DNA of 64,000 nucleotides. It comes from Micromonospora echinospora (GTDB taxonomy: Bacteria > Actinomycetota > Actinomycetes > Mycobacteriales > Micromonosporaceae). The position numbers were made by a program, and so were the translations under genes. This document shows positions 1-7,746 of this stretch, piece after piece. The DNA is taken from the NCBI RefSeq assembly GCF_014203425.1, contig NZ_JACHJC010000001.1, forward strand, positions 1,550,001-1,614,000. Direction: 5' to 3'. Each line of letters begins with the position of its first letter. Position 1 is the first letter of the stretch. Under the pieces are notes generated by a model. The model saw only the letters and a program-made list of their open reading frames with translations. It was not told where the DNA came from and did no database searches.

Positions 1-401
1 GCCTCCAGCGTGCCGACGCCGAGCGTGATCCGCTGCCCGTCGGCGTCGATCGGCTCGACGGCGAGTTCGGCGGTCTCGTAGAAGCTGGAGGCGTGGCGAA
101 GTCGGGCGAAGTACTCGGCGCCGCCGGCTGGGAAGTGCACAGCCACCGGGTGCGGTACGCGGTCCAGCGAGAGCCGCTGGATCATGCCGGGCAGGCCGAG
201 GCAGTGGTCGCCGTGGAAGTGGGTGACGCAGATCCGGGTCAGGTCGGTGGCTGTGACACCGGTGTGCAGCATCTGCCGCTGGCTGCCCTCGCCCGGGTCG
301 AAGAGGATCACCTCGTCGTCCCAGCGCAGCAGGTAGCCGTTGTGGTTGCGCTGCCGGGTCGGGGCCTGGCTGGCCGTACCGAGCACCACCAGCTCACGCA
401 T
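1..401 (-). CDS. rnz: Ribonuclease Z, 5' part (runs off the window)
   Basis: This is the N-terminal 133 residues of an MBL-fold tRNA 3'-processing endonuclease. It starts at ATG 401 and stays open to the window edge. The first residues read [20 protein letters not shown], followed by an FDPGEG segment and the metallo-beta-lactamase zinc motif HFHGDH near residue 65, followed by CLGLPG. RNase Z cuts pre-tRNA after the discriminator base to allow CCA addition. A GGAGG ribosome site lies about 9 nt before the ATG. The U-tract of a strong terminator ends 21 bp upstream, so rnz has almost no room for its own promoter and is probably expressed by readthrough of the leader at 402-693. The C-terminal half lies outside the window. 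Confidence 0.9.
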   Translation of the reverse strand, partial: MRELVVLGTASQAPTRQRNHNGYLLRWDDEVILFDPGEGSQRQMLHTGVTATDLTRICVTHFHGDHCLGLPGMIQRLSLDRVPHPVAVHFPAGGAEYFARLRHASSFYETAELAVEPIDADGQRITLGVGTLE

Positions 402-422
402 GGACACGGCATCCTCCGGAAG

Positions 423-492
423 CAAAAAGCGACCCCCGGGGCTTCCGCGCTCGCGCGCGGGCCGGCTGGACTGGGCCGGCACCCCGGGGGTC
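423..492 (-). terminator. Intrinsic terminator (probable attenuator) just before rnz
   Basis: On the minus strand GACCCCCGGGG (482-492) pairs perfectly with CCCCGGGGGTC (431-441). The loop contains a second GCCGG/CCGGC hairpin. The stem is followed by GCTTTTTGC (422-430). Only 21 bp separate the T-tract from the rnz start codon, so this is placed to control rnz transcription rather than to end an upstream gene alone. Confidence 0.8.
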
Positions 493-517
493 GGGTGGCT
501 GTCGTGGTTTCGCCGCA

Positions 518-593
518 CCGCTGCCACACGGTCTCGACGATCCTGCAGGTGCCCGCCTCGCGGCGGACGGGTTTTCACTGTCGAGGACAGCGG
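518..593 (-). ncRNA. Nested structured RNA in the rnz leader
   Basis: Read on the minus strand, the region directly after the leader open frame folds into nested helices. The outer stem CCGCTG (588-593) pairs with CAGCGG (518-523). The inner stem CTCGAC (580-585) pairs with GTCGAG (533-538). A central hairpin has stem CCGCC/GGCGG (562-566 and 553-557) closed by a GNRA-type GCGA loop. An unpaired AGTGAAAACCCGT stretch (567-579) lies between the inner stem and the hairpin. It is followed within 30 nt by the terminator at 423-492. The pairing is seen directly; its role as a riboswitch or translation-coupled attenuator is inferred. Confidence 0.55.
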
Positions 594-632
594 CTAGCGG
601 ACAGCCACCTCACGAGTCCGATTGCTATACAA
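594..632 (-). CDS. Leader peptide open frame (12 codons) upstream of rnz
   Basis: A TTG-started frame encodes MYSNRTREVAVR and stops with TAG at 594-596, directly against the structured RNA. It is preceded by an exceptionally long Shine-Dalgarno region (635-651, core AAAGGAGGTG at 641-650), with 8 nt between that core and the TTG. Alternative in-frame GTG starts at 665 and 674 would read through the ribosome site as GKGGGPDL and would lie inside the proposed promoter, so TTG 632 is preferred. I have an unverified impression of having seen similar peptide strings in other actinobacteria. Translation is not proven. Confidence 0.5.
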   Translation of the reverse strand: MYSNRTREVAVR

Positions 633-634
633 GT

Positions 635-651
635 CTGGACCACCTCCTTTC
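635..651 (-). promoter_or_regulatory. Extended Shine-Dalgarno, complementary to the 16S rRNA 3' tail
   Basis: The plus strand reads CTGGACCACCTCCTTTC. The actinobacterial 16S rRNA 3' end is CUGGAUCACCUCCUUUC (established), so the leader RNA can form 17 consecutive pairs with it, one of them G-U. A normal ribosome site uses 4 to 8 pairs. Flanking sequence does not resemble 16S rRNA, so this is not an rDNA fragment. Confidence 0.7.
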
Positions 652-663
652 CCGTGTACCGCC

Positions 664-693
664 ACGCTATCCACTTCCCGGCGGCCTCGGCAA
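664..693 (-). promoter_or_regulatory. Candidate promoter of the rnz leader
   Basis: On the minus strand TTGCCG (688-693), an 18-nt spacer and TAGCGT (664-669) match a housekeeping-type actinobacterial promoter. The predicted start near 657 would place the extended ribosome site almost at the RNA 5' end. Confidence 0.4.
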
Positions 694-712
694 CGGGTTT
701 CGATCACAAGCG

Positions 713-1897
713 TCAGTCCAGGCCGATCGGGCCCTCGCGTGGGCCCTCCTCGTGCGCGGGCTGCACCGCGAGCGACGGGAAGTCGGCCAGGTCGCCCTCC
801 GGCTCGGCGTCCCACTCGGGGAAGACCAGCGGGCTCTGGAGGTAGAGGCAGAGCAGCTGGGTGAGCTGGTGCAGGCCGTCCAGGTGGGTGCGCTCGTGGC
901 CGTGGGTGGCGTCGACGCCGAAGCCGAGGAGCGCCACCCGGGCGTGCGCCCCGGCCTCGACCGCGGCGGCCACATCCGAGCGGTAGTAGTCGAAGACGTC
1001 CCGGACCAGGTCGACGCCGTGTTCCTTGGCGATCGAGGCGAGGTTGCGGGTCAGGTGGTAGTCGAACGGCCCGACCCCGTCGCCCATGGCGAGCGTCGCA
1101 GCGGTCTCCCGGGACTGCTGGCCCGGCGCGACCACCGCCGCGTCGACCGAGACGATCTCCGCGACGTCCGGGTCCAGTCCGTGGCTGGCGCCGTGGCCGA
1201 TCTCCTCGGTGACGGTGACCAGCAGGTGTGCGGTGACCGCCGGGGTGACCCCGGCCTCGACCATTGCCTTGAACGCGGTCAGCACCGCCGCCACGCCCGC
1301 CTTGTCGTCCAGGTGGCGGGACTTGACGTACCCGTTCGGGGTGATGGTCGGGTTGGGCAGGAACGCCACGAAGTCCCCGGCGTCGATGCCGAGCGCCCGC
1401 AGCCCGGCCTCGTCGTGCACCGCCTCGTCCACCCGCACCTCGACCAGCTCCCAGCCGACGCCCTGGAGGTCGACCGCCTCGTTGTAGCGGTGGCCGCTCG
1501 CCTTCAGCGGCAGCACCTGGCCGGTGACGACCCGCTCCAGGTCGTCGGTGAAGATCCGCACGTGGGCGCCCTCGGCGAAGCGGGCGCTGTGCGTACCGAT
1601 CGGGTTGACCTCCAGCCGGCCGTTCTCCTTCAGCCGCTTCACCATGCCGCCGATGGTGTCGGTGTGCACCACGATCGCCCGGTCGGCGCCGGTCGACCGG
1701 GGGCCGGGCAGACAGGCGCTCAGCGCCCCGCGACGGGTCAGCGTGGAGCTGATCCCGATCGCGGAGAGCCGCTCGCCCACGTACTGCTGGATGTGGTCGG
1801 TGCGCCCCGACGGGCTGGGGATCTCCAGCAGCTCCACCAGCACCTGGCGGAGATAGTCGAGGTCGAGCTTGAGCGGTTGGGTTTTGCGTGCGGTCAT
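713..1897 (-). CDS. NAGGN-system M42 family peptidase
   Basis: A 394-residue member of the M42 glutamyl-aminopeptidase-like family found with the N-acetylglutaminylglutamine amide osmolyte genes. Visible motifs are VVHTDTIGGM near residue 72 (metal-binding H and D), HLDDKAG near 200, TVTEEIGHGA near 234 (the EE pair of M42 enzymes) and GVDATHGHERTH towards the C-terminus. The likely role is turnover or trimming of the NAGGN dipeptide or an acetylated precursor in the cytoplasm. The start ATG overlaps the upstream stop codon (ATGA), which indicates translational coupling as the last gene of the operon. Family assignment is by motif and context; the substrate is inferred. Confidence 0.85.
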   Translation of the reverse strand: MTARKTQPLKLDLDYLRQVLVELLEIPSPSGRTDHIQQYVGERLSAIGISSTLTRRGALSACLPGPRSTGADRAIVVHTDTIGGMVKRLKENGRLEVNPIGTHSARFAEGAHVRIFTDDLERVVTGQVLPLKASGHRYNEAVDLQGVGWELVEVRVDEAVHDEAGLRALGIDAGDFVAFLPNPTITPNGYVKSRHLDDKAGVAAVLTAFKAMVEAGVTPAVTAHLLVTVTEEIGHGASHGLDPDVAEIVSVDAAVVAPGQQSRETAATLAMGDGVGPFDYHLTRNLASIAKEHGVDLVRDVFDYYRSDVAAAVEAGAHARVALLGFGVDATHGHERTHLDGLHQLTQLLCLYLQSPLVFPEWDAEPEGDLADFPSLAVQPAHEEGPREGPIGLD

Positions 1898-3732
1898 GCC
1901 CCAGAGCCTGCCGCACCGGCAGGCGACCAGAGTCGCTGCGGTGCCCGGGTACCCGGGAAGAGCAGGTCGACGAAACGTTCGGCGGTCGGCTGCGGCTCGT
2001 GGTTGGCGAGTCCGGGCCGCTCGTTCGCCTCGATGAAGACGTGTTCCGGCCGGTCCGGGGCGGGGACCAGCAGGTCCAGCCCGGTGACCGGGATGTCCAG
2101 CGCCCGGCTCGCAGTGACGCACGCCTCGGCGATCGCCGGGTGCAGCTCGGCGGTCACGTCGTGGATAGTGCCGCCGGTGTGCAGATTGGCCGTCCGCCGG
2201 ACCGCCAGCACCTCGCCCTCCGGGAGCACGTCGTGCATCCGGTAGCCGGCCTCGGCCACGACCTCGCGGGTCATGTCGTCGACCGGGATGCGGGACTCGC
2301 CGCCGGTGGCGGCCGCCCGGCGGCGGCTCTGCCGCTCGATCAGCTCGGTGATGTCGTGCACGCCGTCGCCGGTGATCTGGGCCGGGCGGCGTACCGCGGC
2401 GGCGACCACCTCGTGGTCGATCACCACGACCCGCAGGTCCTCGCCCGCGCGCAGCTCCTCGATCAGCACGTCCGGGCAGAACCGGCGGGCCAGCTCGACG
2501 GCCGCGGTCAGCGCCTCCGGCGTACGCACGCCGACGGTGATCCCGTTGCCCTGCTCGCCGCGCGCCGGCTTGACCACCACCGGACCCACGTCGTTCAGGA
2601 ACGCCACGTCGTCGGGGTCGCCGGTGGCGGTGCGCCCGCGCGGCACGGACAACCCGGCCTCGGTGAGGATGCGCCGGGTCACCCGCTTGTCGTCGCAGCG
2701 GCTCATCGCCACCGCCGAGGTCAGCTCCGACAGCGACTCGCGGGTGTGGATGGTCCGGCCGCCGGTGGTCAGCTTCAGCTCACCCCAGTGCGGGTCGGTC
2801 ACCTCCACCCGGATGCCGCGGCGCATCGCCTCGTCCGCGACGATCCTCGCGTACGGGTTCAGCTCGTCGTACCCCTGCGGCACGGCGGGCAGGAACAGGC
2901 GCTCGTTGATCGGGTTCTTCCGCTTCACGCAGAGCGTGCCGGTGCGGTGGAAGCCGAGGCGTTCGTACAGCCGGATCGCGCCCGAGTTCTCGGCCAGCAC
3001 GGACAGGTCCACGAACGCCCGGCCGCGCCCGTCGAGCCGGTCGGCGAGCGCGGTGAGCAGCGCCTGCCCGGTGCCGGGCGGCGCGGTGTTGAAGTCCACG
3101 GTCAGGCACCACAGGCTGGCGCCGTTCTCCGGGTCGCCGAAGACCGCCACGTGGTCCACGCCGGTGATGGTGCCGACCACCTCACCGGTGGTGTCCTCGG
3201 CCACCAGGTGCAGGAACCGGTCCGTGCCGACGTTGTCCACCAGCACCTCGACCGGGGCGGTGACCATGCCGTTGCGCGCGTAGATCCGGTTCACCGCCTC
3301 GGCGTCGGCGGCGTCGCGTAGCGGCCGGACGGTCAGCCCGGGCACCTCGCCGCCCTCGGTGGCGGCGGGCCGCCTCTCACCGAGCGGCAGCCGGTAGGTC
3401 AGCGACGGGTCGATGAACAGCTCGTCCGGCAGCCGGGACACCAGCACGTGCGGGTCGCGCAGGTAGATGCAGATGTCCCGGGCGCCGACCGCCTCGGAGC
3501 GCAGCACGTCGGCCACGTGCACCTGGTCGTCGAACGTCTGCCCGAACACCAGCCGGCCCCAGCCGCAGTCCAGCACCACGCCCGAGGCGTCGGTGGACGC
3601 GGTCTCCGGCTGTCGCGGCTCCGGCGTACCCGGTGCGACCGGGTCACCGCCAGGGCCGATGCGTTCCCGGCGGCGCCCCAGCACCCGTTCCCGGTCGGTA
3701 CGCGCCGTTCCGGTGGCGAGGGTGTCGGTCAC
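1894..3732 (-). CDS. ngg: N-acetylglutaminylglutamine synthetase (GNAT plus ATP-grasp fusion)
   Basis: A 612-residue two-domain enzyme. After a variable N-terminus, residues about 110-280 form a GNAT acetyltransferase-like domain (a QALLTAL stretch, then LAENSGAIRLYERLGFHRTG). Residues about 290-600 form an ATP-grasp ligase (VVVKPARGEQGNGITVGV, IEELRAGEDLRVVVID, HTGGTIHDVT, FIEANERPGL). It should acetylate glutamine and join it to a second glutamine. The GTG start at 3732 lies 2 nt after the stop of the upstream amidotransferase gene. Genes in this order and of these types form the known three-gene NAGGN cluster. The first 60 residues are low-complexity and the exact start is less certain. 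Confidence 0.88.
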   Translation of the reverse strand: MTDTLATGTARTDRERVLGRRRERIGPGGDPVAPGTPEPRQPETASTDASGVVLDCGWGRLVFGQTFDDQVHVADVLRSEAVGARDICIYLRDPHVLVSRLPDELFIDPSLTYRLPLGERRPAATEGGEVPGLTVRPLRDAADAEAVNRIYARNGMVTAPVEVLVDNVGTDRFLHLVAEDTTGEVVGTITGVDHVAVFGDPENGASLWCLTVDFNTAPPGTGQALLTALADRLDGRGRAFVDLSVLAENSGAIRLYERLGFHRTGTLCVKRKNPINERLFLPAVPQGYDELNPYARIVADEAMRRGIRVEVTDPHWGELKLTTGGRTIHTRESLSELTSAVAMSRCDDKRVTRRILTEAGLSVPRGRTATGDPDDVAFLNDVGPVVVKPARGEQGNGITVGVRTPEALTAAVELARRFCPDVLIEELRAGEDLRVVVIDHEVVAAAVRRPAQITGDGVHDITELIERQSRRRAAATGGESRIPVDDMTREVVAEAGYRMHDVLPEGEVLAVRRTANLHTGGTIHDVTAELHPAIAEACVTASRALDIPVTGLDLLVPAPDRPEHVFIEANERPGLANHEPQPTAERFVDLLFPGTRAPQRLWSPAGAAGSGA

Positions 3733-3734
3733 TG

Positions 3735-5525
3735 TCAGTCGATTCCGTGGCTCTGGAGCCACATTTCCAGGAGTCCCAGTTGCCACAGCTTGTTTCCGTT
3801 CAACGGGGTCAGTTCGGCATTCGGGTCGGCGAGCAGCGCGTCGACGTAGTCGGCGCGGAACAGGTCCCGGCGGCGCGCCTCCGGCGAGGTGAGCGCGTCG
3901 CGTACCCGGTCGAGGAGCTTGCCCTCCAGGTGGGTGAGACCGGGCACCGGGAAGTAGCCCTTGGGCCGGTCGATGACCTCGTGCGGCAGGACCCGGCGAC
4001 CGATCTCCTTGAGCACGCCCTTGCCGCCCTGGGCCAGCTTCAGCTCCGGCGGGCAGCTCGCGGCCAGTTCGACGAACTCGTGGTCGAGGAACGGCACCCG
4101 GGCCTCCAGCCCGTGCGCCATGGTCATGTTGTCGACCCGCTTCACCGGGTCGTCGGTCAGCATGACCTGGGTGTCGATCCGCAGGCCGGCGTCGACGGCG
4201 GTCTGCGCGCCCGGGCGGCCCAGGTGCGCGGCCACGAACTCCCGCGCCGGGTCGCCGTCGGCCAGCCACGCCGGGTTGAGCACCCGGGCCAGTCCGGCGG
4301 CGTCGCGGTCGAAGAACGCCTTCGCGTACGTCTCGAGCGCCTGCTCCCGGTCCACCCCGGCGAGCGGCGGGTACCAGTGGTAGCCGCCCAGGATCTCGTC
4401 CGCGCCCTGACCCGACTGCACCACCTTGACGTGCCGCGCGACCTCCTGGCTGAGCAGCCAGAACGCGACGCAGTCGTGGCTGACCATGGGCTCGCTCATG
4501 GCTCCGACGGCGGCCTCCAGCGGCGGCAGCAGGTCGCCGGTGGGCACCCGGATCTGGTGGTGGTCGGTGCCGAACGTCTTCGCGACCAGGTCGGAGTAGA
4601 CGAACTCGTCGCCCTCCCGCCCGCCCACCGCGTCGAAGCCGATGGAGAACGTGGCCAGGCCGGAGCGGGCCTGCCCCTCGCCGGCCAGCAGCGCGACGAC
4701 CAGGCTGGAGTCGAGGCCGCCGGAGAGCAGCACACCCACCGGGACGTCGGCAACCATGCGGCGGCGTACGGCGGTGGTCAGCGAGTCGAGCAGCGCGTCC
4801 TGCCAGTCCCGCTCGGACCAGCCGGCCCGCTCGGCGGCGCGGCCGAACGACGGATCCCAGTACACCCGCTCCTGGCTGGAGCCGTCCGCCTCGTACACCC
4901 GGACCGTGGCCGGCGGCAGCTTGGTGACGCCGGCGAGGATGGTGCGCGGCGGCGGCACGATGCTGTGGAAGCTCAGGTAGTGGGCGAGCGCCACCCGGTC
5001 GATGGTGGTGTCGATGCCGCCACCGGCGACCAGCGCCGGCAGGGTCGAGGCGAACCGCACCACGCCGGGGCTCTCGGCCAGGTAGAGCGGCTTGATGCCG
5101 AGGCGGTCCCGGGCCAGCACCAGGCGGCCGGTGTCGCGCTCGCTGATCGCCACCGCGAACATGCCGATGAGGTGGTCGACGAAGTCGAGACCCCACTCGG
5201 CGTACGCCTTGACCACGACCTCGCTGTCTCCGGAGGAGAAGAAGCGGTGGCCCTTGGCCTGCAGCTCCGCGCGCAGCTCCCGGTAGTTGTAGATGCAGCC
5301 GTTGAACACGCCGGTGAGCCCGGCGGCCGCGTCCACGATCGGTTGGCCGCTCGCGGCGGACAAGTCGATGATCTTCAGGCGCCGGTGTCCCAGCGCGGTC
5401 GGCCCCTGCGACCAGACGCCGCTGTCGTCGGGCCCTCGGTCACTCATCGTGGCCGCCATCCGCTCCACGGCCGAGACGTCGGCGCGTGAACCGTCACGGC
5501 GGAACTCTCCCGCAAGTCCGCACAT
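3735..5525 (-). CDS. N-acetylglutaminylglutamine amidotransferase (AsnB-like)
   Basis: A 596-residue class II glutamine amidotransferase, first gene of the NAGGN operon. The start was set at the ATG giving MCGLAGEF so that the catalytic cysteine becomes the N-terminal residue after Met removal; an ATG three codons earlier would spoil this. The glutaminase domain covers residues 1-200 (MSDRGPDDSG, GVFNGCIYNY, SSGDSEVV). The synthetase domain carries the PP-loop VLLSGGLDSSL near residue 270 and GQGADEILGGY. It converts the terminal carboxylate of the acetylated dipeptide to an amide, giving the compatible solute. The nearest alternative is plain asparagine synthetase, but the two downstream genes decide the assignment. 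Confidence 0.88.
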   Translation of the reverse strand: MCGLAGEFRRDGSRADVSAVERMAATMSDRGPDDSGVWSQGPTALGHRRLKIIDLSAASGQPIVDAAAGLTGVFNGCIYNYRELRAELQAKGHRFFSSGDSEVVVKAYAEWGLDFVDHLIGMFAVAISERDTGRLVLARDRLGIKPLYLAESPGVVRFASTLPALVAGGGIDTTIDRVALAHYLSFHSIVPPPRTILAGVTKLPPATVRVYEADGSSQERVYWDPSFGRAAERAGWSERDWQDALLDSLTTAVRRRMVADVPVGVLLSGGLDSSLVVALLAGEGQARSGLATFSIGFDAVGGREGDEFVYSDLVAKTFGTDHHQIRVPTGDLLPPLEAAVGAMSEPMVSHDCVAFWLLSQEVARHVKVVQSGQGADEILGGYHWYPPLAGVDREQALETYAKAFFDRDAAGLARVLNPAWLADGDPAREFVAAHLGRPGAQTAVDAGLRIDTQVMLTDDPVKRVDNMTMAHGLEARVPFLDHEFVELAASCPPELKLAQGGKGVLKEIGRRVLPHEVIDRPKGYFPVPGLTHLEGKLLDRVRDALTSPEARRRDLFRADYVDALLADPNAELTPLNGNKLWQLGLLEMWLQSHGID

Positions 5526-5730
5526 ACGAGCCAATGCTGCCAGAGGTTGTTTCGGTTCGCCTGTTGAGACGATGACGAACGTGTGACAGGTTGCTACGAT
5601 GCGCCGTCACGCACGGTGGTCGCCGCCTGCGGCGTCGGTTCCCGCCCTCGGGTGCCGGATGCCGGAAATGGGCCGCGTCACCGATGTGAGGAACACCGCA
5701 GCCAGCTACTTCTGAAGTAGTGTTGATGTC
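5526..5730. other. Divergent intergenic region
   Basis: This 205-bp gap separates the NAGGN operon (leftward) from the antitoxin gene (rightward). It is somewhat less G+C-rich near 5530-5600, where the NAGGN promoter must lie. I see no clear -35/-10 pair for it and no open frame. Confidence 0.4.
5706..5723 (+). promoter_or_regulatory. Palindromic operator over a leaderless promoter of the antitoxin gene
   Basis: CTACTT-CTG-AAGTAG (5706-5720) is a 6-bp inverted repeat that overlaps the -10-like TAGTGT (5718-5723), which lies 7 nt before the ATG at 5731. This is the usual arrangement for antitoxin autoregulation. Confidence 0.5.
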
Positions 5731-6198
5731 ATGTCGATGCCCTTGGAGTCGGTGCCGTTCTCCGAGCTGCTACGCCAGCCGGCCGAAACGGCCGAACGCC
5801 TGGCCCGTACCCGTGCGCTACGGCTGCGTCGCCGCGACGCCGCCGATCTGGTGCTGATGTCCGCGGAACGGGCGAAGGCGGAGGGCGAGGTGGTCGATCT
5901 GACCGCCCGGCTGCTGGCCGGCCTGGCACGTCGGGATCCCGCCCTGGTCCGCGAGACGTTGCCGACCGTGCTGCCCTGGATGCGGTTTCTGCCCCCCAGG
6001 GACGTCGAGCAGATGACCGACGAGTTCATCCACACGGCCACAGCGGCGGCAGCTGTCGGCAGCACCGCGGCGGTCTCCCAACTACTCGCCGAGTGGCGGC
6101 ACACCGCCGAGGTTCACGCCGACCCCGACCTGCACCGGGTCCTGGCAGCGCCCAGCACCGACGACTTCGGGCCGGTCGCGCGCCCGTCCGGCGGGTGA
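5731..6198 (+). CDS. Phd/YefM-like antitoxin
   Basis: A 155-residue protein whose N-terminus (SVPFSELLRQPAETAERLAR, then RALRLRRRDAADLVLMSAER) matches the DNA-binding fold of Phd/YefM-type antitoxins found in actinobacteria. The rest (residues 60-155) is a helical extension ending in a Pro/Gly tail. It should bind the operator at 5706-5720 and neutralise the downstream toxin. The start ATG sits 7 nt after the -10-like TAGTGT, so the mRNA is probably leaderless. Its stop overlaps the toxin start (GTGA). The toxin is truncated, so this antitoxin may now be an orphan. Confidence 0.65.
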   Translation: MSMPLESVPFSELLRQPAETAERLARTRALRLRRRDAADLVLMSAERAKAEGEVVDLTARLLAGLARRDPALVRETLPTVLPWMRFLPPRDVEQMTDEFIHTATAAAAVGSTAAVSQLLAEWRHTAEVHADPDLHRVLAAPSTDDFGPVARPSGG

Positions 6199-6461
6199 GC
6201 GCGAAGCGCGGCGACCGGGCCGCGCCGCCTGCCCGCCCCGGCGGCTACACGTTGCGGTTCGCCACGAACGACGCGGCCAAAGGCTGGGAGGAACTGTGCC
6301 GCCAGGCCGCGGCCAACACCCGCGCGGCCTTCGACGCCATCGAGATCCGTCCCTGCCCATCCCCGCCGACCAGCCGCCAGCACCCCCTCAAGGGTTCCCT
6401 CGCCAACGCCCTGCACAACGGCAGGGAGGCACCGACTAGAGGCAGTCCGATCGGGCCCTGA
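6195..6461 (+). pseudogene. Truncated RelE-like toxin remnant
   Basis: An 88-residue frame beginning with a GTG that overlaps the antitoxin stop. The middle (LRFATNDAAKGWEELCRQAA, NTRAAFDAIEIRPCP, RQHPLKGSLAN) matches, from memory, the first two thirds of an actinobacterial toxin of roughly 120 residues that usually continues with a tryptophan/tyrosine-rich YEV...GGRIWYLVD segment. Here the frame leaves the family consensus after LKGSLAN and ends with its TGA inside the msrA terminator hairpin. The catalytic C-terminal part is missing, so a 3' deletion is likely. Whether the residual peptide has activity cannot be judged. Confidence 0.6.
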
Positions 6462-6479
6462 GGGGCAGGGCCCGATCGG
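6447..6479. terminator. Bidirectional terminator between toxin remnant and msrA
   Basis: CCGATCGGGCCCTG (6447-6460) and CAGGGCCCGATCGG (6466-6479) form a perfect 14-bp stem with a 5-nt AGGGG loop. It ends msrA on the minus strand and contains the stop codon of the truncated toxin. Confidence 0.75.
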
Positions 6480-6494
6480 GGCGAGTCCGTCTGG

Positions 6495-7154
<660 letters not shown>

Positions 7155-7228
7155 GGTGGGACTCCTCTCTTGGCTTTCCCAGCGTGCAACAGCGTCGGCC
7201 CCCGGTTCCTTACCCGCCCGCGCTCACG

Positions 7229-7642
7229 TCAGGCCAGCGCCGCCGAGATCCGCCCGGCGAACGTCCCGGCCTCGGCGTCGTCGGCGTACCGGGTACGCGG
7301 CCAGAAGAAGCCGCGCAGCCCGTCCCCCTTGGTCCTGGGCACCACGTGGGTGTGCAGGTGCGGTACGGACTGGGACACCCGGTTGTTCATCGCCACGAAC
7401 GTCCCACCGGACCCCAGACCGGTCTCCACCGCCACGGCGATGCGCTGCACCAGCCGGAAGTAGCCGGGCAGCGCGTCGGCCGGCAGGTCGGCCAGGGTGA
7501 CCAGGTGGGTGCGGGGCACGACGAGCACGTGGCCCTTGAACACCGGCCGGGTGTCCAGGAACGCGACCCCGTCCGGCTCGTCGGTGACCCGGACGGCCGG
7601 CACCTCGCCCGCCACGATCCCGCAGAACACACACCCGCTCAT
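7229..7642 (-). CDS. HIT family protein
   Basis: A 137-residue histidine-triad nucleotide-binding protein. It starts MSGCVFCGIVAGEVPA, where the cysteine pair with a later histidine suggests a zinc site, and carries the triad HLHTHVVPR near residue 95. These proteins hydrolyse nucleoside phosphoramidates or AMP-linked compounds. It is a single gene, 31 bp after its start from the region upstream of the divergent metB. The exact substrate is unknown. Confidence 0.93.
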   Translation of the reverse strand: MSGCVFCGIVAGEVPAVRVTDEPDGVAFLDTRPVFKGHVLVVPRTHLVTLADLPADALPGYFRLVQRIAVAVETGLGSGGTFVAMNNRVSQSVPHLHTHVVPRTKGDGLRGFFWPRTRYADDAEAGTFAGRISAALA

Positions 7643-7746
7643 CTCTCCCAGCCTAGGTGCCGCCCGCCGACCCCGCCTGTGGGGCGGGGGCGGCGGGCCT
7701 GGGCTACCGGGCGCGGGGGAGAGGCGGGCGGACTAACGTCTGCGGC

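Noticed and set aside
635..651. Possible fragment of a 16S rRNA gene
   Set aside because: Only 17 nt resemble the 16S 3' end (on the plus strand) and the flanks have no rRNA similarity; its position as a ribosome site on the minus strand explains it better.
594..1916. Long minus-strand frame reading through the M42 peptidase region into the leader peptide
   Set aside because: Only its last 12 to 27 codons are plausible; the upstream part is an Arg/Pro-rich shadow of the peptidase frame.
1888..3321. Long plus-strand frames opposite the NAGGN operon
   Set aside because: They are antisense shadows without motifs; the minus-strand genes show complete catalytic signatures.
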